Positions 24,537-36,529 of a DNA stretch of 64,000 bases are shown piece by piece; the stretch's first letter is position 1, and each line of letters begins with the position of its first letter. A program made the translations under genes and the position numbers. The notes under the pieces are model-generated. The model was not told where the DNA came from. It made no database searches and worked only from the letters and a program-made list of their open reading frames with translations. Origin of the DNA: Phlyctochytrium arcticum (Eukaryota; Chytridiomycota; Chytridiomycetes; Chytridiales; Chytridiaceae); the NCBI GenBank assembly GCA_025602905.1, contig JAHLKI010000015.1, positions 496,001-560,000 on the forward strand, read 5' to 3'.

Positions 24537-27500
24537 TCAGGACTTTCGCGACGCAAGAGCCCGATCCCAGCTTCTGATGTAGGCCAGCTTACTAACCGGC
24601 TCCTGTGGAACATCCACCGCTGGCTGCTCAATGTGAAGGTTATCTTTTCCACGCTCTGTGCCTTCCAGGGGAGCGCCGTGCACGGAAGAGCTTTGCGATG
24701 ACTTATCGACCCCCAACGGACTCAAGGTTTCAGCGGCCGCTTCAGTCTTCCGTACAGGATCATCATCGCTTCCATGACCGTTGCCGTCTTTCGCAAGGTC
24801 AACCGCCAGATTTTGGGCCGCACCTAACGGCGTGATGTTCGTTTCGGCTAGATCCTTGGACACTTTACCCGATCCATCGGCTAAAATGGCCGAAACATCG
24901 ACTTCACCTCTTGCCGCACTCTCTTCATCGTGGTCTGTCGCCGCAGATTTGCCTGTGGTGGATGGCGGGGAACTCTGGGATTCTACCGTTTCTGGTGGTC
25001 CTCTGTCCTGGGGATCTTTGCCCAAGTCCGGGTCGGTGTTTGCCGGTGCGATAGCAGGCCGTTGCAGACGTTCCAGAATCTCTGATGCACTTGTCTCGCT
25101 CAATATAGAAACGGGCGGCAGGACCATCTGCTTTGCCCCAATTTCAGTGCTGGCGGGTAATGAGGTGGCAGCGATGGCGGTGGACCCCTCATTTGGTATG
25201 GTTTCGCCAGTTCCAGGAGCGGCGTTAATGGAAGTGGCAGTTATGGCGATGGGTTCCTTCTTTGGTTTGCTTGCCCGATCAGACTCTTTTCTGGATGGTA
25301 AGGGTGATCGGTTGTAAGCAAGATCTTGTTTGTCAGGTACTACAACCCCCTTATTGAATTCGGCGACCTGAATATGTCCATCAATGCGTAGTCGCCGCAT
25401 TATCAGAACGGCTTTCAGGCGAAAAGACTTCTTGTAGTTGAGTTTCCCGGATGTACCATCATCAAGAAATGAGGCGATCCATTTGCCCATCTCCTGACGT
25501 GTCCACACCTTTCGGCGACTTTTGCTAAGAAGCCCTTTGACTATTTCATCGTAGTTTGGTAATTCGGAAACGCCGGTCCAGAGGCGGGCAACATCCGAGT
25601 CCCGCAGATTCATGCTCCATAATAGCCTTGAGTTGGAATGAGGCTGACTGACGAGCTGCTTCTCGTTCACCCAGTGCTTGATGATACGATCGACGATCAT
25701 ATCCACTGACTCTGGTGGGGGCTTCAAATCGCTCGGCAACAGCCGTATCTCATACACCAAGCTCGCCTTGAGAGATTCCATAGATACCGCTGATTCAAAA
25801 TATTGACCATACATCTTGACCAAAATTGGGAAGGCATTCTTATCGATAAACGAGTCAATCGTTGTGGCAATTTCGGAGTTGCCCTTCTCCCGTGTATTCA
25901 ACTCGGCAACGCTGTTCTCCCCCTTTGATGACTTTGATGGCTTTCCCGGAGCTTCTTGCGAAATGCTTTCCCGCACTTGTGTGAAAGGCGGAGTACCTAC
26001 GCCTTTATCCTGCTTACTCACAGTTGTGGAAAGCTTTGGGACATAGGCTGACGAGACTGATCGCGACCACCTTGCACCCGGACCCAGATGTATCAACTTG
26101 CCAACTGTTTTGACATATCCCACTTCCTCAAACGTGTTCAGGACTGCATTGGCCAAGCGACGAGATGTTTTATCGGGTACGTCATGCCAGCGTGGCGTGT
26201 TTTCCACCATCCATTGCAAAGTCTGTCCTCGTGGCCGGCCTGCGGGGTAACTTTGAAGGTATTTTAGCAGACCGTCCTGGACCAGGTCCGCCTCGGCGCG
26301 CAGTGACTTTTTTGTCCAGGGAGCGTCCCAGTCAAATTTGGGATCATCATTGACGTTTAAATCAAGCGCCACGTCGCCCTCATCCTCAGCAGGCGTTTCC
26401 ATATCGGCATCTGTCAAAGTCTCCGTCTTCAGCGAAATAACTTTGGAAGGCGGCTGAACCATCGCTCGAAATATGCGCAGTCCTGCTAAAGCATCGCTGG
26501 CTGCATACAATGTGGCCGCTTTACCAATGTTTTCCGCGTCCCACTTATATCCGCTGCCCTTTTGCGATTTTTGCAGCGTCTCATTACAGTACACCTCGCT
26601 CAGTCCGGCAAGAGATCGTTGAACGACGTCCACTGTGGCACCAAGAAAGTCAAGCGGAATAACTGTGCCGTGTGGAATTCGAAAGTCATACGACCTGTGT
26701 AGCTTACTCACGTCGTTGTAGATTCCAACCCCAACCTTGTATACCGTCGTGCTGGACAGAAGTTCTTGCAGTGAGCGAGGAAAGCGTTCCGATCGGTATA
26801 TGGTTTGGCCAGCCTCAGAAGAGTCAGCTATCATCTGATGAACCTGGAACACTCCAACGAGACCTTCTGCGAACGCAATTTGAATTGTACTCGGACCGGG
26901 AACAGGCGATCCTGTTGGTCGATGGCCAGTCTCTGTGTCGAAGCCAACCACCCTGATCTTGTTGTTATAGCCACGACCGCCCGCGACGCTCAAGATGATA
27001 TCGATAAACTTGTTCGCTCTGACCGAATCGTCAAAAACATAGATATGGTACGGATCCTTGATATAGGGCAAAATCTTGTTGCGATGCAGCTGTTGGATGA
27101 TCTCCGGCACAATGCGGTCAGCTTCATAGACAGGTATGTTTTCGGCTTGGGCTTCGGAAACGGAATTCGCAGAAGGTGTCGAATCATCGAGCAGCGGTCT
27201 TCCTTCGCCAGCGATTCTGCTACCCAGTCGCATCATCTTCATAGCTAACCACTGTCGGTTTTCGTTGACTTTCGTTGTAGCAGTCAGCTTGGCGTCGCGA
27301 TAAAGCTGTACCGGTCGCGCAAGGGTGCCAACTGCATTCTTGAGATGTTGTGCTAATTGCATAAGGCGACTGTCAGCGTTTCTGGCTAACTCTAACTTTC
27401 CCACTCGGTCTTGCAAGTCGTCTGCTCTTCTGATGCTAATGACCTTGTTTCGGCGAAAGTCTGAGTCAAGATACCGTAAGTTGGTCCGCGAGGTCGCTTC

Positions 27501-28128
27501 GGCCTTTCGCAAATCATCTTCCAATTCCATCATCTTTGCCTGTAGGCTACCCAGCTGCCGTACTATCGAAGGGAGCACATCGTCTTTGTCACTGCTAATT
27601 CCACTGCAGCTGATATTTGCAGGCACATGAGTCTCGACCAGATTAGAATTATTCGTTCGAGTGGTAATTTTGCACGGGGGTTTCGCAGCGTTGACTTCCT
27701 CGACAGCCTGATTATCCTTCGGGTCGCCTGCCGTTTCCCAGTCATTGACATATGTTACAGTACTTTCATTACGATTTGACTCAGGAGAGTTGTCAATCTT
27801 GAACGCAGCATAAACAAGATCAGATTAGCATAAACAAAAGAATACGCTAGACAAAGCGAGAACTTACAGAATCTTGCCCTTTGGCATCCGTCGGCAATTT
27901 GGGATCCTCGTTTGGAGACAAGAGTGCCTCGTCCTGGTGCTCTGTGGCTGTCGTTGACAGGGCATTTCGTTGCCAGCCGGCCTTCCCAAACGCAAAAGCG
28001 TCAGTTTGTGGAGTTCGATTTTTAGAAAGAGAGTACGAGCAAAGGTACGGCAGATCCCAGCTCGTACGAGAGGGAGGTATTAGTGGTTTACAGAGTCTTG
28101 CAATTCTTCGCAATGCGGGCTTGAGCAT
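24537..28128 (-). CDS. Predicted mitochondrial 3'-5' exonuclease (DEDDy) domain protein
   Basis: Two exons, 28128-27868 and 27797-24537, encode 1347 residues. The N-terminus (MLKPALRRIARLCKPL) is basic and amphipathic, fitting a mitochondrial presequence. A coiled coil lies around residues 160-215. Residues about 370-560 form an RNase D/Werner-type exonuclease: motif I GFDTET, motif II GVGIYNDVSKL, motif III YAASDAL (Tyr-x3-Asp), so all four acidic residues and the Tyr of a DEDDy enzyme are present. It continues with a region that may hold winged-helix-like folds (LLKYLQSYPAGRPRGQTLQW, and FRLKAVLIMRRLRIDGHIQV) and a disordered acidic tail. A DNA or RNA substrate cannot be told from sequence. 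The second exon's frame is often opened at a GTG at 27626; the upstream exon with the presequence replaces that start. Confidence 0.72.
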
Positions 28129-28703
28129 TTTGCTTCAAGCACTTGCTTGATTTTCCAAATTCCGACGCAAAGGCGGAGAATCGAATCCACCCGGTGGGGC
28201 TATGTAATTCATTACTCCACGTGACTATTTGGTAATTTTGGTGAGAGCGCCGACGCGTAACAGGCAGACGCGTCCCCACTCCGTCGTTCGCAGTTTCCGC
28301 GCTCCGACCTTGATCTTTACCACAAATACGAAGGCCAAAGTAGCTTTGGCATCCCCCACACTTTGTTATAAATGATAGACGGGACTTAATTGGGGCTGAG
28401 AACCTTACGACTAGCATTATCACGCAAAGTCAGGTGCAGCAATCACTCTCAAAATGAACATGTAGATCCACACGCGTCAAAGCGTACCGTTCGTCCCTTT
28501 TTCGTCCAATGATTCTTATACCAGCCAGTTCTATTTCTCTGCCTCTGTTAGATTCTGTGAGTCCATTGAACCCACAGTCGATGATAAGTTCGCTCGGGAA
28601 GGGCTAAGGCGGGAATGCGCTTGCGTAATAAAGTCAGTGGGCTATATGTTGGTGTAGGAATGTTTACTGGACAGCTGTAAAGGCCAGAAAAACTGAAGCA
28701 GTC
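28129..28703. promoter_or_regulatory. Divergent promoter region with three ACGCGT boxes
   Basis: 575 bases between two divergent start codons (exonuclease-domain gene and BRO1 gene). ACGCGT occurs at 28253-28258, 28268-28273 and 28472-28477, and CACGTG at 28218-28223. ACGCGT is the fungal MCB cell-cycle element. Three in 575 bases compares with about 0.14 expected by chance. Regulation by an MBF-type factor is inference. Confidence 0.4.
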
Positions 28704-31700
28704 ATGCTAAGTGACGAAAATCTTTCTGATCCTTCTTTACACCCATCCTTTTCTCTCCTGTATGAAGCCCCATATTCCGAACATCCACCCTTCCAGGATG
28801 GCCCAAATATCTCGTTCAACGGTGAAGTGTCCACTTTTTTGCCCATTCCCGTAAAGCGCAACGATCGCCCCCTATCCGCAAATGTTGCCTCAGGACCACA
28901 TCCTTCGCCACCGGGAGTCTTTATGTCGCTTATCAAGTCACTGAATGGCAAGCCTGGAGGACCAGGCGGTCCTATCGGAGGATTGAAACCGTCATCAATG
29001 CGATACTTGGACTTCAAGAAAGCACTGCTACCATCTATGCTGGCGGCAATTCAGTCCATGCATCAAGGTGCCCACAGTATGACCAAACAGGAAATCGATG
29101 ATGTTGCTGAGGCAGGATCCGCCAATGCACCCGCCGGTCGCAAAGTTGGCCACCCACATCGAGGAAGCCCACCAGAAATTCACACCAATCCAGCAGCACA
29201 AGCCGAATTACTTTTAGCCGATTCGATGCACGACGTATCCGAAGGAGAACGAAGGGTTCTGACCGAGGAGCAAGACAAAATCCGAAGACATCTTTTTGAA
29301 ACAACTGGTCTAATACTACCAAGTGACACCCAATGGTATCTGCTCAACGAACTGAGGATACATGCTGGCGCACCTGAACGATCAGAAGAAGGCATTGATC
29401 GGCTTTCTCAGTAAGTGTCAGCTACACTCCTCATGAGGTGCCCGACATTGATCTTGACATGTATAGCTATTATGCGCAACTGCTGTACTTAGAGCCAAAG
29501 TTTCCATTCGAAACGGACGAGGTCAGTTGAGAAGCAGGTCCAGGCTGTCATATCATCTCGAGCTGAACAAGTATTGCAGATACAAATGAACTTCACTTGG
29601 TACGAAAGCTTTGTGCCGGACCGCAAAGGTGAGCGCAGTGGATATTCTCTTACCGTATTATTGTTCTAATGAGCTGCTACAAAAAGTTGTTACAAATTGT
29701 ATACAATACGAGAAGGCCAGTGTTTTGTTCAATATCGCAGCGGTGTATGCGACCCTTGCTTCGTCGCAAAGTCTTTGGACACCGGATGGTAAAAGAAAGG
29801 CAGCATCATACTTTCAGGTACGAAATGTTGGAATATTCCCGTTCTTGACAATGTGCTAAATCTTTTGCAACCCGAAGAAAGCCGCGGGGGTTCTCTGCCA
29901 TATTGGCGATAGGTTGTGCGCCCGCTTTAAACCCAAGCTCGACCGTGCTAGTGACTTGAACGAGGCAACTTTGAAAGCTTGCGCTGAACTCATGCTCGCG
30001 CAAGCTATGGAATGCTTCTATGAGAAAGCTAATGATAGTAAGGGCTTTATAGTGCCGGCGTACTCAACAGTCGATACTGATCGTATTGCTTACCAGCTAA
30101 AGCAAGTTCGGGTGTTACCTCCAAAATAGCTGCCCAATCTGCTGACTTTTACGAAGTGGCCCTGCGGGCTTGCGAGTCTCCCACGGAGCTCTGCAAGTCA
30201 CGATTCCCCCGAGTGTGGGTGGAGCATATCCGCACCAAATCACTGCTCTTTACCGCTATCGCGCACATGCACACTGCCCCGCTTGCCGCAGCAGAGTCTG
30301 CCATCGGAGAAAGGATAGCGCGCGTGTCCGTTGCAAAAGACGTTATGGCCCATGCGCTCAAATCCAGTAAGGACGTGGGTGGGGCATTGCTGGAGCTCGT
30401 GCAAGGTCATGCCAAGATAATTGAAACTGCCCATTCATTTTTGATTCATGCCAACTTCGAACGACATCACCATCCGTCGTATAACGATCGGCTGCTTCCA
30501 CCTTTGAAGCGACCTCAGGAATCACTTGTCATGGCCAGTCCACTTGCAGAGGCAGTAACCGATCCTCGGAACTTTCGGGATATGTTCCATTCCATTATGA
30601 ACCCAAGTAGCCATTCGGGAATGCGACAGCTCATGGAGGATTGTGCCCGGAAAGTTGATCTTGGGAGAGGGGAACTCATGGCTTATGTGGTGGACATTGA
30701 TTGGTAAGGTCTGATGCGAAAGTCTGGCGCTCAACAAACTCTCATGGTTCGCTGTTAGTGAGCTCGCCACACTTGGACTGAGCCATGCGCTCATTTCTTC
30801 CGACCATCGCTCGGAAGCTGCCACAAACGGAAACCTATCGACGCGTGTTCAGACACTACTGGAGCATATTCGAGCATGCGAAACAAATGAAGATATTTTC
30901 GCTGGCTGCGAGTTACTCGACTGCTTCCAGAAGTTGGTGAAATTCAGTGAAATCAATATCAATGAGGTATGTCGCTGCGTCGCCAATGACCTGCACATTT
31001 TAAACGGGATTACTGTATAAATAGGCACTAAAGATACTGAATGACCACTCCGATTCAGCTTCATCTACACAGCTTTCGACCGTGCGAGCAGCAGCAGTCA
31101 CATGTAACACGCATGTCACGGAGAGTATGGCAAAACTTGGCGACCATACTAGAAAATGGGATAATGGTATTGGCGAAATCGCCAACTATACGGAGGTATA
31201 GTTACCTTGAACCCATTGTATGGGGAAGTATCTGAAGTGGCTTTAGAGCGATGTGTCAGTCCTGCTGCCTATAGCACCCGAAAAAATGGCTTTATCTGCA
31301 GCGAGCACACCACATCTTGATTCAGCCCGTCGTGAGCGTGAAATTCTCTTACTCAAAGTTGGAGACCTCCGCCGATTTTGTGAAGAAACTGTAAAGGAGC
31401 TCTCTCGGCTTGGTGCACCAGTTGGTATAGTCGCTCTCTTGATCACTTAAAACACGCATCATAACGCGCTTGTCAGATGATTTTTCGGCACGTACGACCT
31501 CTATGAGTATTGACGTGCATTCTGCAATTGCTGCACGAAACGAACAATTGCAAATCGTCGAAAGTGCAGTGCGAACTGCCAAATCGCAGAAGGACAACTA
31601 TTTACGTAGATTGAAGGTAGGTCTTAATTTATAACATGAACCATTCTTGCGAACAAACTCTTCTTGCTTCAGGACTTGAGCTTAATACTTTACGGCTCTT

Positions 31701-33906
31701 ACAACCGACATTCTGCGGAGGCTGAATCGAGTGAAATTGTGTCAAAATTGCAGAAGGCGGCAGTAGAGTATTTACAATGGAGAAACGGACTGGTAGATGA
31801 CATGAGGGTGAGATATTTGTGCGATCGAGTTATTTCTCAATTCTTATATATCTATGACAGACTAGTTTCCGGACTCGGGAAGAGTCAGCTCGAATCTTGG
31901 CTCGCTGTCTTCAGTTGCCCAAGGGCGGAGGGGGTACCGCAGATGCTCCGGACGGTGGTGGAAATGTCGATTCCTCCAACAACCCTCCAAAGTCTCCGGT
32001 TGACATGACAGATTCTGCTCGTGACCCCATTATGAGGGTCCTGATGGCAAATGGAAGTATTCCCCACTTATCATCGCACCCAGCTTCCCCTCGAATTCCA
32101 CCTGTCTCACCTTCCAGCGACGGCAATGGCAACTTGACCATACCAGTGCCGATTAACCGAGCTACGACACCGTCCTTGACACCGCTGCCGTACAACCCAG
32201 ATGTGGTCCATTTGGAAACGTCTCACTCTTTGGCGGAATTGCGCTCACTGCTCGCTTCCACCGGAGTAGTCCCTTCGGTGCGTCCAACTCCCCGGCACGT
32301 GGAATCCGCTAATCTTTTACCATCATTACTGGAATCTCGGGCAGCCTCCGCACTTCCAGGAAGCATCGAAGCGGGTTTGCGTGATATGTTACATGCGCAG
32401 CAGGAGCAGCTCGCCCTACTAATGTCGGAGAAGGCACTGCGAGATATTGACAATAGTAAAACCCAAGAAAAGATATACCTCCAGCAGATAGAGAGACAAC
32501 AACAACAGCAAGAGCATGAGGATTTCTCCAAAATATTATCCGATCGTAACAAACCGTCACAAGGCGCTACTCAAGTCCGTCGCAAGCCAGCAACCCCTGG
32601 CGGCATCATGAAGGGTGGCAGTCATGCAAACCTACCTAGTAATCGCGCTGTATCCGGAGATTTTTCACGTTCTAATAGCGGACTGCCTGGAGCTGAAAAG
32701 CTGAAGCAAATGTTGCGCTTTGTCGGTGTGAAAAAAGACGCTACTCAGGACAATTTGGGTGGCCCCTCTAACACAAGACTCAACACCGCAGCGCTTCACC
32801 CAACTTCCCGAATGACGAGCTACGCAACAGCTTTTGAAGGGGTGACCAATGATCGCAACATTTCTGACCTTTCCAAGAGGTCAGGGGATCCTAATATTCC
32901 ACATCGTCCTTTCAAAGGTACCGCAGGTGCTCGACGTGTTATCAGCTCCACCTTGAAAGAAGCGTCATATGGAGGGAATGATTCTCAGCCGTCCGTTATT
33001 GAACACGCTTCATACACGATCTCGGATAGCCCGCCTTTGACTGACATATGCCTGTCCGACTATGATCCCTCGTTAAAATCACACGGAAAGGAGCACGGAG
33101 TGTCTAAACTTACTCTTCAAAGTCAAACAGAAATTGACCTACCTTCAAGGATGGACGATATATATGGTCAAGTGCGTGCGCTCATGCTGTCTCAGGATGC
33201 GCTCCGAACGCAAAACGCGAATGCAATGCGTGAGGCTTTAGATACAATTTTAGAAAGCCATAATGCGCGTTTAGGGGGAGTGGAGGACGCGGTAAGCAAT
33301 TGGACCCAGCGCAAGATTGAGGACGCAAGAAATCGATTGACTGACGCGTTACGGCGATTCGAGCGGGAGGAAAGGCGCAAAATTGAACTCGAGCGACAAG
33401 CTGAACGTGAAAGATCCCGCACTAAAGACCTGCAGAGAAGTGCCGAGTCCAACCTTCAGAAAGGCAGAGAAGTCAGGCACCAGGTAGCACATGACGCATC
33501 GGGGGCTAGCCAGAAGAGGAGGGAAAGTGGATTGAGGGCGTACATCGAGCGCCAGGGGAAAGAAGCTGAATCTAGATGGAGAAGTGTTCATGACACTGGA
33601 ATTCAAAGGTCAGGGGAAGACCATAAAGGCAAATTACCCATGCAGGATCATCCGGACTATACGGGAGATGCTCTAGGAACCGACTTTGTTGGCCCTATGC
33701 AGTACGCGCGCATAGAGAGTTGGGTAGACGAACAAAGACGCATGTCTACCACTAGTAGCAAGCACGGAAAATCTCACAAACCTCGATTGTCTGGGAAGGA
33801 GACAGGAACACAAACCACCCTGTGTGAAGCAGGGGGTCATCTCGTCAGTGGTAATGACTACGTTGAAATTCATTGTGCTGTTAAAATGCTAACATTGAAC
33901 ACATAG
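28704..33906 (+). CDS. BRO1-domain protein with long C-terminal tail (ALIX/Rhophilin-type)
   Basis: About ten exons encode roughly 1500 residues; the last exon begins near 31863 and runs to 33906. The BRO1 domain starts near residue 48 (STFLPIPVKRNDRPL) and includes SDTQWYLLNELRIHAGAP, YYAQLLYLEPKFPFE, MNFTWYESFVPDRK, EKASVLFNIAAVYATL, KAAGVLCHIGDRL and AAQSADFYEVAL. BRO1 domains bind ESCRT-III proteins and act on endosomal sorting or signalling. A helical V-domain-like region follows (RFCEETVKELSRLGA, and SFRTREESARILARCLQ). The tail has Ser/Pro-rich disorder, a Gln run (RQQQQQEH), and an Arg/Glu-rich coiled coil around 33290-33430. The last exon joins in frame through acceptor CAG before ACTAGT, which restores the conserved FRTREE, so it belongs to this gene and is not a separate one. 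Whether it is the ALIX/Bro1, PalA/Rim20 or Rhophilin counterpart is unresolved. Confidence 0.75.
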
Positions 33907-34530
33907 GACATCACATTCCTGTTATTTCACCTGCCTGCGAGGGTTCTGCCAAGTTTCAACAACACAATAATTTTGTTGCGCGAAGATTTTTGGGCGACGG
34001 AAGCCCTCCCGCCGGTTCCGATACACATCCATAATCATAACATAACTTAATAGCGCATTTATACAAAATTTGTATATCATGTTTTTCTCGACAGTGGCAG
34101 TCCACCCAATTCCACGCTATGTAACCAATGTCACTAATACTCTCTACACTCACGTATATAGACTCACTTTCAAGAGCCAAAATAAGGTAAGAAAGGTCAC
34201 TGGTAGAGACAAGTTGGTATGAGGAAGCTTGTGATGATTGAGGATAACCTTCGAGGGGGAGCCTCAGGATGCCTCTTTTTATATTGATAAATGTATGAGG
34301 TTCGACCTCTGCGGTCATGATACAATATGATGGCAAGATGATGCAGGACTAACTAAGACAGCTGATAGTACTACATGGATAAGAGATAACTAACTAATAA
34401 GGCATCTATGGTGGTAAACGGTGACGACGGTGGCAGACTGTCAGACGAAGACTCGGGACCTACAATCTTCAGATCTTGGCAAGTTTGCTTCGATTTAACA
34501 GGAACGACGACTATCATCTAACATAAGGAA
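33907..34530. other. Intergenic region before tRNA-Asn
   Basis: 624 bases. The only frame of note is on the minus strand, 33956-34318 (listed separately). Otherwise it is AT-rich and featureless. Confidence 0.4.
33956..34318 (-). CDS. Hypothetical protein, 120 residues (doubtful)
   Basis: An uninterrupted ATG-to-stop frame beginning MTAEVEPHTFINIKRGILRL, with mixed hydrophobic and polar composition and five Cys, four of them in the C-terminal third. I recognise no family. It lies alone between the BRO1 gene and the tRNA, on the opposite strand to both. A frame of this length can arise by chance, so it is listed as possible only. Confidence 0.2.
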   Translation of the reverse strand: MTAEVEPHTFINIKRGILRLPLEGYPQSSQASSYQLVSTSDLSYLILALESESIYVSVESISDIGYIAWNWVDCHCREKHDIQILYKCAIKLCYDYGCVSEPAGGLPSPKNLRATKLLCC

Positions 34531-34604
34531 GCTTCCGTGGCGCAATTGGCTAGCGCGTCCGACTGTTAATCGGGAGGTTGCCAGTTCAAGCCTGGCCGGA
34601 AGCG
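34531..34604 (+). tRNA. tRNA-Asn (anticodon GTT), no intron
   Basis: 74 bases that fold as a cloverleaf. The acceptor stem GCTTCCG pairs with CGGAAGC, and the discriminator base is G. The D arm is GCGC...GCGC. The anticodon stem-loop is TCCGA-CTGTTAA-TCGGG with anticodon GTT (one T-G pair). The T arm is GCCAG-TTCAAGC-CTGGC. CCA is not encoded, as usual in eukaryotes. A run of nine T follows directly. Confidence 0.96.
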
Positions 34605-34613
34605 TTTTTTTTT
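34605..34613 (+). terminator. RNA polymerase III terminator of tRNA-Asn
   Basis: Nine consecutive T directly after the discriminator base of the tRNA, the standard polymerase III stop signal. Confidence 0.9.
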
Positions 34614-34701
34614 CCTTTTTTTCCGGAAATTGGTCCAGAACGCGTCGCGCTTCGCGTCGCGTATTCACACCATCACATCTTGTTAGAAATAGCAGATCGG
34701 A

Positions 34702-36334
34702 ATGAGTCAAGGAACGAAACGAAACTGTCCGCCAGAAGCATCAACTCGCAATCGCTCAGCACAAGAACGATGTTTGAAGGACAAAGCGGCACGGGGCTCG
34801 AGGTGTATTAGCGGAAGCGTGCAGACAGAAGGCAGGGAATGCAGGAAAGGCAGTGATGGAAAGGAGCGCAAAGCTCTTGTACCGAAGAGCGCGGCCAGAA
34901 GCCCTCTGTATTATACGCCCCGCGGTACTGTTCGGGCTATAGTCGAGTTATTGGAGCGAAAAAGAGCGGAGGAGGAGAAGATTGCCTCGACCAAGGACTT
35001 GAACGATATCGATAGCGATGACCGCGTGCAATACGATATGCAAGCGTACGCTGGTGCGGAAAACATGAATGCTACTGGGAGCGATCCGGGATCAATGAGT
35101 GAACCGGATTCAGGGTCCGTTCACAATAAACGGCAAATCCCTGTGCGAGGAAAGGTGACATTTTCAGCAAGTACGGACAAGAAGCGAATGAAGCCAGTAT
35201 CGCCAGGCAAATCCTCAATACCTCATGGCCGCAGACAGTGGACATCAAGCGGGAAAGTCCACCATGAGGATGCAGTATTTTTAGACGATAGGACAATATC
35301 AAGGACAGCGAGATCTTATGCAGACAATAGAAGCAGTAACCCACATCGGGTGTTTAAGCATTCAGATTCATTTGTTCAGAAACCTGTCAATTCAAAGCGC
35401 ATGACCGATGCATGGAATACACTATGTCAACGCGCAAAAACCCCGCAGGACGTGGTTGCCCGCCGTTGTGTTCTGGAAGGTCTGGTACAAGAATTGGGTT
35501 CACAGAAACACGCCGAGAACCTCAAGGATCTTCAAAAAGAAAACAGCAGCAAAAACGCGACGCGAACGCGCTTGACCCCACAGGCAGACATAGACCAGAA
35601 GGAATTGCCAGTCGATGTACCTGCAAATCCAAACGTCGAGGGGAACGATGAGCCCTCTCTTGAGAGTGTTGGTCCATTACCAAATGGAAACGCGACAGTG
35701 GACGAGGAATCTGAGCTGTTTACACCTGTATCTTCACCTGACAGAAGCGCAACCGCTGAGAGGCCCGAGAGGCACGTAGCGACGCCTCCCGGTGGTATCT
35801 CTCCATCCATGCAACAATTCTTGAAAAATCTCTATTCACAACGTTCAAGATTAAGCAGCTTTCTGCGGCAGCCGAATTTATCGATCCCCAATCCAAGCCC
35901 CAGCCCGACGCGCATGAAAGTTACTGCGAACACGTCTACGCAGACTATACCCAGCCGCTTTGACCCCACAATAGCGACATCCTCATCTGCTGTGACGAGT
36001 CAGCCGCCATCCTCATCGGGGCTTAGCCAGAGTGACCGCCAAGAACTAGCTAATATAGGAATGCAGTAAGTATTGAACACTGCAAATGACACCCAGTCCT
36101 CTAAACTCACGTAGGCTGGAATCTAAACTACTGGAGATGATCCAGCAGTATAATGCCTTTTGTACGGTGATGGGTATGTTGACCTAATGTGGATTAGCGG
36201 GCGTCACCACGCTAAAGAATCTCAACACAGATTCCGTAATACAAGAAGAGCAAGCTCTACGCCAAACTGAAGGATCAGCTTCAGCGCACGGGAAGGCGCA
36301 ATCGACGGACAACAATATTGTGGGCCTCCATTGA
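34702..36334 (+). CDS. Hypothetical disordered protein with C-terminal coiled coil
   Basis: Three exons, 34702-36065, 36115-36173 and 36231-36334, encode 508 residues. The protein is Ser/Pro/Arg/Lys-rich and mostly disordered. A short helical segment at about residues 70-100 (TPRGTVRAIVELLERKRAEEEK) and another around residues 233-260 (MTDAWNTLCQRAKTPQDVVA) may be conserved motifs. The end is a coiled coil (SKLLEMIQQYNAFCTV, then SVIQEEQALRQ). Intron 2 (57 bases) uses donor GTATGT and acceptor ACACAG; without it the frame would stop at 36187. I recognise no family. An ACGCGT lies at 34640-34645, 57 bases before the ATG, in a short repeat of GCGTCGCG. It converges on the SANT-like gene with a 195-base gap. 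Confidence 0.55.
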
Positions 36335-36529
36335 CTCAATCCTATGACCCCAGGTCCCCAGGCACCAATCCCGTGATGACCGAACCTGCGGCATGATGAG
36401 CCTGTCAGTGGCACTCCTTCATCCTTCCACACTTGAACGGAATAATCTTCAGAGAGAGCATGTAATTCAGCACAACAAGTGGTTTGAAGCGTGCGCCCAG
36501 AAACTGCTATGCATTGGAGAACATCAAAC

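Noticed and set aside
31863..33906. A separate gene for the Ser/Pro-rich tail after the BRO1 domain
   Set aside because: The acceptor before ACTAGT restores a conserved FRTREE segment in frame with the upstream exon, so one gene is the simpler reading.
36174..36204. A 24-base intron in the disordered protein gene (GTATGT...TTAG)
   Set aside because: Ending the same intron at the ACACAG acceptor at 36230 gives a normal 57-base intron and keeps the frame, so no ultra-short intron is needed.
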